The notes under the pieces are model-generated. The model was given only the letters and a program-made list of their open reading frames with translations, did no database searches and was not told where the DNA came from. A program made the position numbers and the translations under genes. DNA of 64,000 nt, taken from contig NZ_JBAHUQ010000033.1 of the NCBI RefSeq assembly GCF_036689865.1, positions 1 through 64,000 of the forward strand, in the 5' to 3' direction. Numbering within the stretch: the first letter of the stretch is position 1; each line of letters begins with the position of its first letter. Shown here piece by piece: positions 8,008-16,306 of this stretch. Source of the DNA: Magnetococcus sp. PR-3 (GTDB taxonomy: Bacteria > Pseudomonadota > Magnetococcia > Magnetococcales > Magnetococcaceae).

Positions 8008-9492
8008 TTATTCCAGTGAGATCTCAACAGTTTCAGCAAGTTCATGAACCAGCCCAACGGCGGAAGGAAAGTCGTAGGCATGAACCTGAGCATGAATCTG
8101 TTGAATAATGGATTCTGCCTCAGTGTTGGCCAGGCACTCCAGCAGCTTATCGCAACTCTCTTGAGCGATTGGGTCATCATCTTTGACCGCAGCAAAGAGC
8201 TTTTTGATCAAGGGGTCAACTAAGATCTTGGGCACTTCTCGTTTTGGTTTGTCCTCAAGCTCACAGCTTGCAGCTTGAAAAAGTACGGGTGAAATCGGTA
8301 AGTTACCATCAGCATCTACCTTAAAAGGAACCTTGACCCGTAATAAGCTGAAGTCCATTGGGTCATCAAAGGCCACCATTATGCGTCCAACCGTGTGCTG
8401 ATCCAGCACCGTCCCTTTTCTGAGTACGCCTGTTTTATTGGGTAAGGCGACACTCTCTTCCAGCACCATGCCAGGCATCATCTTCTTGGGTTCCAAAGCG
8501 CAGGAAATCCACTCCATTTTGCTAATGACCCGCTCTAAAGCTTCAACCAAAAGGGTGTCGTACTGCTCATCTTTGGCCATGGACTTTAAAGCGCGGGTGG
8601 ACTTTTCCCCGAGCAGTTTATGGTCAAAATCCAGCAGTAGTTTCAGTACCTGACGTCCCAGCAGGTAAATACCCCGTTTCTCCAAAGCTTCAGGGTAGCT
8701 CTCCGATTCAGGTAAGGGGTCGTTTTGGTGTTTGACGATACGGGATACCGTACCCATACGTGGTACGCTGGCCAGTGTTTGGGCACCGATCTCTGGGTGT
8801 TTACGGAACAGATTAAGATATTTAACAGAGACGCCCCGACCACTGTTAAATTGGGCAATTTCCTCTTTGGGCAGGGCCACACAACCAATTTGCGAAAGTG
8901 TTGCCGCTAGGTTGAGCTGCCACCCCCCTTTGATCTGTAACTCTTCAACCATGCCTTCCATAAAGGCGCGCAAGCGTGCGGCACGTAAGTAGGCAGACGG
9001 GTTGGCCCAAGAGAGCAGGTGAGAAATGCCGCGCATGGCTCCCACGAGGGTTTTATCCAAAATTTCTCGATTTTCTTGGGCCAGTTTCTGGTTCTCAAAC
9101 TGTTTTTGATAAAGCTGGACGTGGGTGTTGACCCGAACTTTGACAAGATCTGGATTGACCGGCTTGGTCATATAATCCACAGCACCGAGTTCAAAGCCGT
9201 ATTTCTCGTCGACCACCTCTGTTTTGGCGGTAACAAAAATGACGGGGATATTTTTTGTGATCTCAGAAGACTTGAGCTTTTGGCACACTTCAAAACCGTC
9301 CATCTCCGGCATCATAACATCAAGCAAGATCAGGTCTGGATAGGGTTCTGTCTTGGCGATTTTAAGGGCGCGCTCACCACTAATGGCAACCTTAACCTTA
9401 TAGTCGTCTCGCAAGATGCCGCTTAAAACATCCAGATTCTCTGGTGTGTCATCCACCAGTAGAATGATCGGTTTTTCGTCACTGTTGTGCAT
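8008..9492 (-). CDS. Response regulator with degenerate HD-GYP-like output domain
   Basis: The 494-residue protein has an intact receiver domain (1-125; acidic pair at D14-D15, phospho-acceptor D58, K110). Residues about 145-330 follow the layout of an HD-GYP domain, but the HD pair is replaced by S200-Q201 (SQIG for HDIG), and the HHE...GYP segment has decayed to KHQNDPL (254-260). Metal binding and cyclic-di-GMP hydrolysis are therefore unlikely. The C-terminal 160 residues resemble nothing I recognise. It has no DNA-binding domain. It lies on the minus strand between hypE and the maturation protease gene and may be the partner of the kinase at 1329-3653 (inference). Confidence 0.85.
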   Translation of the reverse strand: MHNSDEKPIILLVDDTPENLDVLSGILRDDYKVKVAISGERALKIAKTEPYPDLILLDVMMPEMDGFEVCQKLKSSEITKNIPVIFVTAKTEVVDEKYGFELGAVDYMTKPVNPDLVKVRVNTHVQLYQKQFENQKLAQENREILDKTLVGAMRGISHLLSWANPSAYLRAARLRAFMEGMVEELQIKGGWQLNLAATLSQIGCVALPKEEIAQFNSGRGVSVKYLNLFRKHPEIGAQTLASVPRMGTVSRIVKHQNDPLPESESYPEALEKRGIYLLGRQVLKLLLDFDHKLLGEKSTRALKSMAKDEQYDTLLVEALERVISKMEWISCALEPKKMMPGMVLEESVALPNKTGVLRKGTVLDQHTVGRIMVAFDDPMDFSLLRVKVPFKVDADGNLPISPVLFQAASCELEDKPKREVPKILVDPLIKKLFAAVKDDDPIAQESCDKLLECLANTEAESIIQQIHAQVHAYDFPSAVGLVHELAETVEISLE

Positions 9493-9816
9493 GAGTGGCC
9501 TTTTTGCGTGGTTGCCAAGTCAATAGGGTCTTTTTCCCTGAAGCATGCATTATGCCGTAAAAAAGGTCATTGTCTCAATCATCCTATATTTATAGAGAGA
9601 GCAGGCAGTATTTATGGATAGAGAACTTTAATGGGCGTATTAAAGTTTAGTGATGCGCAGCCTTGTTCTATTTTGAGAAGGGTGTAGGCCTGAAAATGAA
9701 AAAAGGCATATTACGGATGGGTGACAGTTGTGTATCAGTCAAGAAACGGCATGGATTTGGTTCTGTATTCACGGGAAAAATATATTAAATTTCAATGTGT
9801 TGCTTCTTATATTTTA

Positions 9817-9845
9817 TTGACTGTTTATGAGGGTTTCTATATATT
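9817..9845 (+). promoter_or_regulatory. Sigma-70-like promoter of the structural hydrogenase operon
   Basis: TTGACT (9817-9822) and TATATT (9840-9845) are separated by 17 bp, one mismatch each from the sigma-70 consensus. The predicted start is near 9852, about 60 bp before the protease gene. The 420-bp interval 9493-9912 otherwise holds no gene. I see no FNR box in it: a TTG/CAA pair near 9728 has the wrong spacing. Confidence 0.6.
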
Positions 9846-9912
9846 AGACCTAAGTAATAATTATCTTTAAAAAAATGGGTTGCATGCCAAAAGCTTGGCT
9901 GGGTAGGGGATC

Positions 9913-10419
9913 ATGACTGCAGAGCAAACGCTTATTCTGGGGATTGGTAATACCATCCAGAAGGATGAAGGGGTCGGTGTGCTGGCCGTTCGGGCGTTGG
10001 AATCCCTTTTATCCGACTGCCCTTATCTCTCTTTTATCGATGGAGGCACCATCGGCTTTGCGCTCTCTCCGCAAGTTGAAGCGGCTAAGCGGCTTGTGGT
10101 GCTGGATGCCAGTAAATTTCGTGCCCAGCCAGGGACGGTCAAAGTTTGGCACAATGAGGGTATTGATGAACTGTTCCGTATCCGTAAAGGAAGCGTGCAC
10201 GAACTGGGTTTGCTGGACCTGTTGGATATGGCCCGTTTAGCCGGCAGCTTGCCCCAAGATCGGGCGTTGGTCGCGGTAGAACCGCATACTATTGAAATGG
10301 GCGAAGGGTTGACCCCTGCGGTTGAGGCGGCCATGCCGCAAATTCTGCGGGAGGTGTGTCAACTGTTGGATCAATGGCATGGCGAAGGTCACCTAACCAA
10401 GCTGGACGCTGCGGCATGA
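9913..10419 (+). CDS. hynD: [NiFe] hydrogenase maturation endopeptidase
   Basis: The 168-residue protease removes the C-terminal extension of the large subunit after nickel insertion. The expected nickel-sensing residues E19, D65 and H96 are present, each three positions later than E16, D62 and H93 of E. coli HybD. GIGN near the start is the family signature. The substrate is probably HynL, encoded 4 kb downstream, which carries a 15-residue extension after DPCxxCxxH. The next gene overlaps by 4 bp (ATGA). The symbol follows the Thiocapsa hyn nomenclature; HyaD/HupD are equivalent names. Confidence 0.93.
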   Translation: MTAEQTLILGIGNTIQKDEGVGVLAVRALESLLSDCPYLSFIDGGTIGFALSPQVEAAKRLVVLDASKFRAQPGTVKVWHNEGIDELFRIRKGSVHELGLLDLLDMARLAGSLPQDRALVAVEPHTIEMGEGLTPAVEAAMPQILREVCQLLDQWHGEGHLTKLDAAA

Positions 10420-10817
10420 ACTGGCAACAGGAGTCTCCGTTAACCTCGGATCTTCAGCTCGCGGCCCCGATTAAAGGTGTGCTGCGCCTGATGGCCGATG
10501 GTTTAAAGCGTTTGGCCGAGGAGGGGGTGCCCAGTGTCATTGATCTGGAGCGTGAGCCCCTGGATGGCTGTATGACCAAGCAACTGCTGCTGTTGCTGGG
10601 TAAGGGTGAGGTTTCTGCCCGGCTTGATGCCACAGGTGAGAGTTTAATTGAAGAGACTTCCATAGCGGGGGTCTGGTTGGTTACCCACCATAGTGCCGAT
10701 GGTAAAGGGGGCGCTAGGCTATTGGAAGTAACCCGTATACCTGAAATTATGTTGACCCCACAGGAAGATCTATCCAGTGGGCTTTTAACTGTTGAGGCTT
10801 ATCTGAACAAGGAATAA
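10416..10817 (+). CDS. HupH/HyaF-type hydrogenase expression protein, C-terminal domain only
   Basis: The start at 10416 overlaps the protease stop (ATGA) and gives 133 residues; the longer upstream frame lies inside the protease gene. The order LLLLLGKGEVSARL, then EETSIAGVW, then LEVTRIPEIM matches the C-terminal domain of HupH/HyaF proteins, which assist maturation of the small subunit's iron-sulfur clusters. Full-length HupH is about twice as long, so this is a reduced version. Position next to the protease and upstream of hynS supports the role. The assignment is from motifs only. Confidence 0.75.
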   Translation: MNWQQESPLTSDLQLAAPIKGVLRLMADGLKRLAEEGVPSVIDLEREPLDGCMTKQLLLLLGKGEVSARLDATGESLIEETSIAGVWLVTHHSADGKGGARLLEVTRIPEIMLTPQEDLSSGLLTVEAYLNKE

Positions 10818-11062
10818 AAGGAGTTGCGGGGCAAAAGTTAGCGGACCATATGTGCGAGAAGGACCCTTTTAAGTAAGGGTAAAATCATCTTTTCCCGTCA
10901 TCGGGCGTACGGTGACAGATGTACATAATAAAGAGCTTCGGACAAAACCGGGGCGTGTGTTGTTGGGATACAGAAAAGATGTGTAAGAGCTTCTGAATGG
11001 GGTGTTCAGAAAGCAACAGCAGGTTATGGGGGGGAACCGTTCCGATTTTGTAGGAGGTGCCC

Positions 11063-12163
11063 ATGTCTGACCTAAACTCGCAAACTCTGGGCGAAGCGCT
11101 ACGCCTTCGTGGTGTTAGTCGCCGAAGCTTTATGAAATTTTGTGCAGCCACAGCATCCATGCTCTCTCTGCCCCCTTCGGCAGCTCAGGCCATGGCAGAA
11201 AAAATGGAGAAGGTAAAACGACCTTCTGTCATCTGGCTCTCTTTTCAAGAGTGCACTGGCTGTACCGAGGCTTTAACCCGTTCTCACTCTCCATCCTTGG
11301 AGGGGTTGATTCTTGATACCATCTCTTTGGACTATCACCACACCTTGCAGGCGGCGTCAGGTGATGCAGCTGAGCAAGCACGTGAGCACGCCATGCAGGC
11401 CAATGATGGTCAGTTTATTCTGATTGTCGATGGCTCTATTCCCATGAAGAATCCTAACTATTCGACCATTGCTGGCATTGATAATCTGACCATGCTCAAA
11501 GAGACCGCCAAGCATGCTGCAGCCATTGTTTCAGTGGGTAGCTGTGCGGCATTTGGTGGTTTGCCCCAGGCCAACCCAAACCCCACAGGGGCTGTTGCGG
11601 TTGACCAGATTATTACCGATAAGCCGGTCATTAATGTACCGGGCTGTCCACCCATTCCGGTGGTGATTACCGGTATTCTGGCCCACTACCTAACCTTAGG
11701 TGAACTGCCTGAGCTTGATGAGCTTAAGCGCCCTAAAGCTTTCTATGGTGATACGGTTCATGACCGTTGCTATCGCCGGACTTTTTATGACCAAGGGCTG
11801 TTTGCAGACTCCTTTGATGATGAAGGGGCACAAAAAGGGTGGTGCTTGTTCAAGCTTGGCTGTAAAGGGCCTACCACCTATAACGCGTGTGCCACCATTA
11901 AGTGGAACCAGGGGGTGAGTTTTCCAATCCAGTCTGGCCATGGTTGTATTGGCTGTTCAGAACCAAACTTCTGGGATGCCCGTAGCTTCTATGAGCCTCT
12001 CTCCACAGCGGGAAGCCCGAACTTCAAAGGGGTGGCGGTTACCGCTGCTGCTGCTGGTGTGGCCGCAGGTGTTGCCTCAGGTCTGCATGGTAAATCCAAA
12101 GCATCAACCGCTAAGCAGAACCATGCTCCGTTGACACTGGAAGAACTGGAGGAAGGCAAATGA
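11063..12163 (+). CDS. hynS: [NiFe] hydrogenase small subunit (Tat-exported, Isp-associated)
   Basis: AGGAGG at 11052-11057 selects ATG 11063 over the in-frame GTG at 11057, giving 366 residues. A twin-arginine signal (SRRSFMK, 19-25) sends the folded dimer through Tat. The proximal cluster motif is ECTGC (C64, C67) with glycine between the cysteines; O2-tolerant membrane hydrogenases have an extra cysteine here, so this is a standard proximal cluster. The GSCAAFGG and GCPP motifs and the distal set ending in GHGCIGC are present. The C-terminus has a weak Ala/Gly-rich hydrophobic stretch instead of a clear anchor helix. Electrons presumably leave through Isp1/Isp2. Its stop overlaps isp1 (ATGA). 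Confidence 0.96.
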   Translation: MSDLNSQTLGEALRLRGVSRRSFMKFCAATASMLSLPPSAAQAMAEKMEKVKRPSVIWLSFQECTGCTEALTRSHSPSLEGLILDTISLDYHHTLQAASGDAAEQAREHAMQANDGQFILIVDGSIPMKNPNYSTIAGIDNLTMLKETAKHAAAIVSVGSCAAFGGLPQANPNPTGAVAVDQIITDKPVINVPGCPPIPVVITGILAHYLTLGELPELDELKRPKAFYGDTVHDRCYRRTFYDQGLFADSFDDEGAQKGWCLFKLGCKGPTTYNACATIKWNQGVSFPIQSGHGCIGCSEPNFWDARSFYEPLSTAGSPNFKGVAVTAAAAGVAAGVASGLHGKSKASTAKQNHAPLTLEELEEGK

Positions 12164-12828
12164 GCGCGTTTGGCAACGAACTATTAATGTTTGTCCGCGG
12201 TGCCGGTTTTGATTGGGCGGTTGTCATCTTCTTAATTGGGATCGGCGTACGTATTTTGGAAATTGTTCTGCTGGGACGTAAAGCAGATCTGGCGGTACCC
12301 CGTGCTCCAGACTATCGAGCCCAGGGCTATATGAGTATTTTACGCCGTTTTCTGCCTATGCCCGGTCTGGTTAAACAGGTTCCTATTACGGTAATAGGGG
12401 GTTATATCTTCCACGTTGGGTTTATCCTTGTGGTGTTGTTTTATATCCCTCATATCGCACAGATAAAAAATACACTGGGTCTCTCCTGGCCTGGTCTGCC
12501 AACCCCTGTTATGGACTTTATCTCTGTCCTGACCATTGGGGCTTTAATCGCACTGTTGATTGACCGGTTAATGAGCCCTGTTAAGCGCCATCTTAGTGGG
12601 TTTGAGGATTATCTGGTCTGGCTGTTGTCGCTGGTTCCTATGTTGACGGGTTATTTGGCGTATCACCATATGGTCTTACCTTACAGCTTGATGTTGGCTT
12701 TGCATATTGCCTCGGTTGAGCTGTTGTTGGTGGTTCTGCCCTTCACCAAGCTCAGTCATATGTTTACCTTCGTCTTCTCCCGCTACTATACAGGCGAGTA
12801 CTTTGGTAAGAGAGGAGTGGAAGCATGA
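12160..12828 (+). CDS. isp1: Isp1: NarI-like membrane cytochrome b subunit of the hydrogenase
   Basis: The 222-residue protein has about five hydrophobic helices and several helix-embedded histidines (for example near residues 84, 173-174 and 187) suited to haem b binding. It belongs to the family of respiratory nitrate reductase gamma subunits. In Thiocapsa and Allochromatium the gene lies between hynS and hynL together with isp2, and its product passes electrons from the hydrogenase to the membrane quinone pool. The same order here (hynS-isp1-isp2-hynL) makes the call firm. It overlaps both neighbours by 4 bp. Confidence 0.92.
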   Translation: MSAFGNELLMFVRGAGFDWAVVIFLIGIGVRILEIVLLGRKADLAVPRAPDYRAQGYMSILRRFLPMPGLVKQVPITVIGGYIFHVGFILVVLFYIPHIAQIKNTLGLSWPGLPTPVMDFISVLTIGALIALLIDRLMSPVKRHLSGFEDYLVWLLSLVPMLTGYLAYHHMVLPYSLMLALHIASVELLLVVLPFTKLSHMFTFVFSRYYTGEYFGKRGVEA

Positions 12829-14099
12829 AACCCTCACTGGAACGTGGTTTACAAGTCATGCGTGAGGTGGTGGATGCCCCCATCGCCAGTTTCTTCTCTT
12901 CTTGTGTCTCTTGTGGTATCTGTGCCGAGGTATGCCATGTCTACTCGGAGACAGGTGAGACCAAGTATATCCCTATCAATAAACTCAAGCCGTTAGAGAA
13001 ACTCTGGGCCAGTGAGTACACCCTGTTGGGTAAGCTCAAAAGTCTGGTTGGTATGGCAGATCTGCCCGATGCTGATGAGATGGAAGAGTGGTCTTTACTG
13101 GCTTACGACGGCTGCTCTCTGTGTGGTCGTTGCACACTGGCTTGCCCTGTGGGTAATGATATCACCGGGATGATCCGTAAGTTTCGTGAAGGCTTGGCGG
13201 CTTCGGGCAATGCGCCAGAGAATCTCATTGGTGCCACACGTCGGACCATCGACATTGGTAGCCCCATGGGGGTTACCTTTGAAGCGGTGCAGGCCAAGAT
13301 AAGCCATGCTGAGAAAGCCGGTGGTCTGCCTATTCCTGTCGATCAGGTGGGGGCAGAGTATCTGGTGATTCTATCTTCCATGGAGATCATGTACTTCTCT
13401 GAAATTTTTGAAGCACTGGCCAAAATATTTGATCATGCCGGTGTCAGTTGGACCATGTCCAGCAAAGCCTATGAAGGGACCAATAGTGGGATCCAAATTG
13501 GTGTTTCTGATCTGGCTAGACAGATTGTGCAGAGAACGGTAGATGAAGCACGACGGTTGCAAGTAAAAACGGTCATTACCCCAGAATGTGGGCATGCCAG
13601 CACGGCATTGCGTTGGGAAGGGCCAAATCTTATTGGTCAAAAATTAGACTTTGAAGTCAAGCACATGGTTGAGGTGCTTGAAGCGTTACGCTTGGCCGGT
13701 AAGCTGAAAACAGTGAGTAAGGAGTCGGTCAAAGTCACCTACCACGACCCCTGTCAGATCGCCCGACGTGGCGGCATTATTCAGGAGCCTCGTAATCTGG
13801 TTAAGATGATCTCAGAGGACTTTGAAGAGACCCCTGAGACCGGTCTGTACAACTGGTGCTGTGGTGGGGGTGGTGGGGTTTCTGCCATTGAGCGTACGGA
13901 AGAGCTGCGGGTGAAGGTGTTTGCTAAAAAAATAGAACAGTTTGACGCCGTTGGAGCGGAGAAGTTGATCACAGCTTGTGCCAACTGCCGAACCATTATG
14001 GAAGAAGGGCTCGAAGAGTATGACAAAGAGCTTGAGGTGGTGAGCTTGACAGAGCTGGTTGCTGAGCAACTGCCCGACCCCAAAACCCAAGACGCTTAA
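12825..14099 (+). CDS. isp2: Isp2: heterodisulfide reductase D-like iron-sulfur subunit
   Basis: The 424-residue protein has two ferredoxin-type [4Fe-4S] motifs (C27, C30, C33, C37 and C97, C100, C103, C107) and two CCG-type cysteine domains; NWCCGGGGG and CANC are seen in the second. This is the HdrD/GlpC architecture of Isp2. With Isp1 it links the hydrogenase to a quinone or thiol-disulfide acceptor on the cytoplasmic side. The ATG overlaps the isp1 stop, and hynL follows after 21 bp. Confidence 0.93.
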   Translation: MKPSLERGLQVMREVVDAPIASFFSSCVSCGICAEVCHVYSETGETKYIPINKLKPLEKLWASEYTLLGKLKSLVGMADLPDADEMEEWSLLAYDGCSLCGRCTLACPVGNDITGMIRKFREGLAASGNAPENLIGATRRTIDIGSPMGVTFEAVQAKISHAEKAGGLPIPVDQVGAEYLVILSSMEIMYFSEIFEALAKIFDHAGVSWTMSSKAYEGTNSGIQIGVSDLARQIVQRTVDEARRLQVKTVITPECGHASTALRWEGPNLIGQKLDFEVKHMVEVLEALRLAGKLKTVSKESVKVTYHDPCQIARRGGIIQEPRNLVKMISEDFEETPETGLYNWCCGGGGGVSAIERTEELRVKVFAKKIEQFDAVGAEKLITACANCRTIMEEGLEEYDKELEVVSLTELVAEQLPDPKTQDA

Positions 14100-14120
14100 T
14101 CTTAAGATGGGAGAAAAATC

Positions 14121-15851
14121 ATGAGTGAACGTGTTGTTGTTGATCCCATCACCCGCATTGAGGGTCACCTGCGTATTGAGGCGCAGATGAATGGGGATAA
14201 AATTGAATCGGCGTACTCTTCCGGCACCATGGTAAGGGGGCTGGAGATCATTTTGCAGAATAGGGATCCCAGAGATGCCTGGGCATTTGCCCAACGGATC
14301 TGTGGGGTTTGTACCTTGGTGCACGGTATTGCCTCGGTACGGTCGGTGGAAAATGCGCTTAATTATAAAATCCCTAAAAATGCGGAGTTGATCCGTAACT
14401 TAATGATCGGTGCCCAGTATATTCATGACCATGTCATGCACTTTTACCATCTGCATGCTTTGGATTGGGTGGATGTCACCTCTGCGCTAAAAGCGGATCC
14501 TAAGGCGACATCAGAGCTGGCGCAAAGCATCAGTGGGTATGCTAAATCCTCCCCTGGCTATTTTGCGGATGTTAAAAAGCGGGTGGCGGATTTTGTTAAG
14601 AGTGGTCAGTTGGGTATTTTTGCCAATGGCTATTGGGGGCATAGCGCCTACAAGCTGCCGCCTGAGGCGAACCTTATGGCCCTTGCGCACTATCTTGAGG
14701 CGCTATCATGGCAGCGTGATGTGGTGGGGCTGCACACCATTTTTGGGGGTAAAAACCCTCACCCCATGTTCCTGGTCGGAGGCGTGCCCTCTGCCATTTC
14801 CCTGAAAAGTGGCCAACAAGCGGGTACAGCTCTGGATATGGTGGGCTTATCCAAAGTTCAGGACATCATCAACTCTATGAAGATGTTTGTTGATCAGGTT
14901 TACTTGCCGGATACCCTGGCCATTGCAGGGTTCTACAAAGATTGGGCGGGTTATGGCGAGGGATTAGGTAATTTCCTCTGTTATGGCGATCTGCCCAGTA
15001 AGAGTATGTGGGAGCCTGACAGCTTCCTCTTTCCACGTGGTGCCATTCTTAATCGGGATCTAAGCAAGATTCATGAGGTTGATCCCGATGCGGATGATGA
15101 GATTCAGGAGTTCATTGCCCATAGTTGGTATGACTATGAAGGGGGTAAAGATAAAGGTTTGCACCCCTATAAAGGTGAAACCAGCTTTAACTATGATGGG
15201 CCGGAAGCACCTTATAAGCATCTGGATGTTGACAAAAATTACTCTTGGATGAAATCTCCCCGTTGGAAAGGTCATGCGGTAGAGGTTGGGCCTTTATCCC
15301 GGATGTTGATGATGTATGCAACGGGGCATGAACAGGCCAAAGAGTTGGTTGATCACACTCTGAAGACCTTAGATGTCGGAACCGATGCACTCTTCTCGAC
15401 ACTGGGGCGTACAGCTGCACGTACGTTGGAGACAAAAATTCTAGCGGATGCCATGCAGGGGTGGTTTGATGATCTGGTGGCCAACATCAAAGCTGGAGAT
15501 TTAAAAACCCATAATGATCAACTGTGGGATCCCTCCAGTTGGCCAAAAGAGGCCCAAGGGGTTGGTTTGATGGAAGCGCCCCGTGGTGGTTTAGCCCACT
15601 ACATTGTTATCAAAGATCAGAAGATTGATAACTATCAAGCTGTGGTGCCAAGTACCTGGAATGCAGGCCCAAGAGATTCCAAAGGGCAGGCGGGGGCCTA
15701 TGAAGCTTCCCTGGAGAACACGCCGCTAGTCAATCCTGATCAGCCCATTGAGATTTTACGTACCATCCATAGCTTTGATCCATGCATCGCCTGTGCGGTA
15801 CATGTTGTGGATGAGGAGGGTGAGGAGCGTATTAAGGTTAAAGTACGCTAA
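14121..15851 (+). CDS. hynL: [NiFe] hydrogenase large subunit
   Basis: The 576-residue subunit holds the NiFe site. The nickel ligands are in RICGVC (C61, C64) and in the C-terminal DPCIACAVH (C555, C558, H561). After H561 there is a 15-residue extension for the maturation protease, so the mature form should end at H561. It has no signal of its own and is exported with HynS. The gene order defines an Isp-type (group 1e) uptake hydrogenase. A strong terminator follows 24 bp after the stop. Confidence 0.98.
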   Translation: MSERVVVDPITRIEGHLRIEAQMNGDKIESAYSSGTMVRGLEIILQNRDPRDAWAFAQRICGVCTLVHGIASVRSVENALNYKIPKNAELIRNLMIGAQYIHDHVMHFYHLHALDWVDVTSALKADPKATSELAQSISGYAKSSPGYFADVKKRVADFVKSGQLGIFANGYWGHSAYKLPPEANLMALAHYLEALSWQRDVVGLHTIFGGKNPHPMFLVGGVPSAISLKSGQQAGTALDMVGLSKVQDIINSMKMFVDQVYLPDTLAIAGFYKDWAGYGEGLGNFLCYGDLPSKSMWEPDSFLFPRGAILNRDLSKIHEVDPDADDEIQEFIAHSWYDYEGGKDKGLHPYKGETSFNYDGPEAPYKHLDVDKNYSWMKSPRWKGHAVEVGPLSRMLMMYATGHEQAKELVDHTLKTLDVGTDALFSTLGRTAARTLETKILADAMQGWFDDLVANIKAGDLKTHNDQLWDPSSWPKEAQGVGLMEAPRGGLAHYIVIKDQKIDNYQAVVPSTWNAGPRDSKGQAGAYEASLENTPLVNPDQPIEILRTIHSFDPCIACAVHVVDEEGEERIKVKVR

Positions 15852-15874
15852 CTCAACGCTCTTCTTCTTATTAT

Positions 15875-15910
15875 AAAGCCCCGATCTATGCATAGATCGG
15901 GGCTTTTTTA
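15875..15910 (+). terminator. Intrinsic terminator of the hynS-isp1-isp2-hynL operon
   Basis: Two perfectly complementary 16-base arms (15875-15890 and 15891-15906) meet at TATGCATA, and six T follow from 15904. The GC-rich stem (GCCCCGATC) and T-run make this one of the clearest terminators in the window. It separates the hydrogenase block from the nos block. Confidence 0.92.
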
Positions 15911-16020
15911 TATTTTAAAAGAGATGGTTTGTGGGTGTTATTGATCTTGGTGAAATTGTTGTATCGGTTTATTAGTGTTTTACCTGATGCTAATCAATAA
16001 AAGCAGCATTTTTTTTGATC

Positions 16021-16034
16021 TTGTTTTATATCAA
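16021..16034 (+). promoter_or_regulatory. FNR/CRP-family binding site upstream of nosR
   Basis: TTGTT-TTAT-ATCAA matches the FNR/ANR/NnrR-type consensus TTGAT-N4-ATCAA at 9 of 10 positions. It lies in the 455-bp gap (15852-16306) between the hydrogenase terminator and nosR, which otherwise has no gene. Regulators of this family activate denitrification genes when oxygen is low or NO is present. It lies about 270 bp from nosR, so a long leader or a role from a distance is implied. Confidence 0.55.
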
Positions 16035-16218
16035 GACAGAGTAGGGAGGATGTGTTTATAGTGTCTTAAGATAACTTCAAAGGTGTGTTGTTCTGTTTAT
16101 TGTATGGGCTTGTTTCTTTCTTTGAAAGCCGAGTAAAAGAAATGGTTTACAGCTGTATTGTTTAATCCAGTTTAAGTGTGTTGTTTAAATTTCATACTCT
16201 TTTAGTGTGTTTTTATTC

Positions 16219-16232
16219 TTGATCTTGGTCAG
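16219..16232 (+). promoter_or_regulatory. Second, weaker FNR-type half-conserved site before nosR
   Basis: TTGAT-CTTG-GTCAG has a perfect left half and 8 of 10 consensus positions overall. It lies 75 bp upstream of the nosR start, a better distance for direct activation than the site at 16021, but it is less well conserved. No convincing -10 hexamer was identified downstream. Confidence 0.35.
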
Positions 16233-16306
16233 TATTAGTCGGTGTTGTTATAGAATGATTCTTTATTATATTTGAGGGTTGAGGGGGAGGTTTTCCTTGT
16301 AATCCC

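Noticed and set aside
9722-9745. FNR-like TTGTG...GTCAA site before the maturation protease
   Set aside because: The spacing between half sites is one base too long and the inner positions do not match.
11063-12163. O2-tolerant membrane hydrogenase
   Set aside because: The small subunit has ECTGC with glycine where O2-tolerant enzymes have an extra cysteine, and the Isp genes place it in another group.
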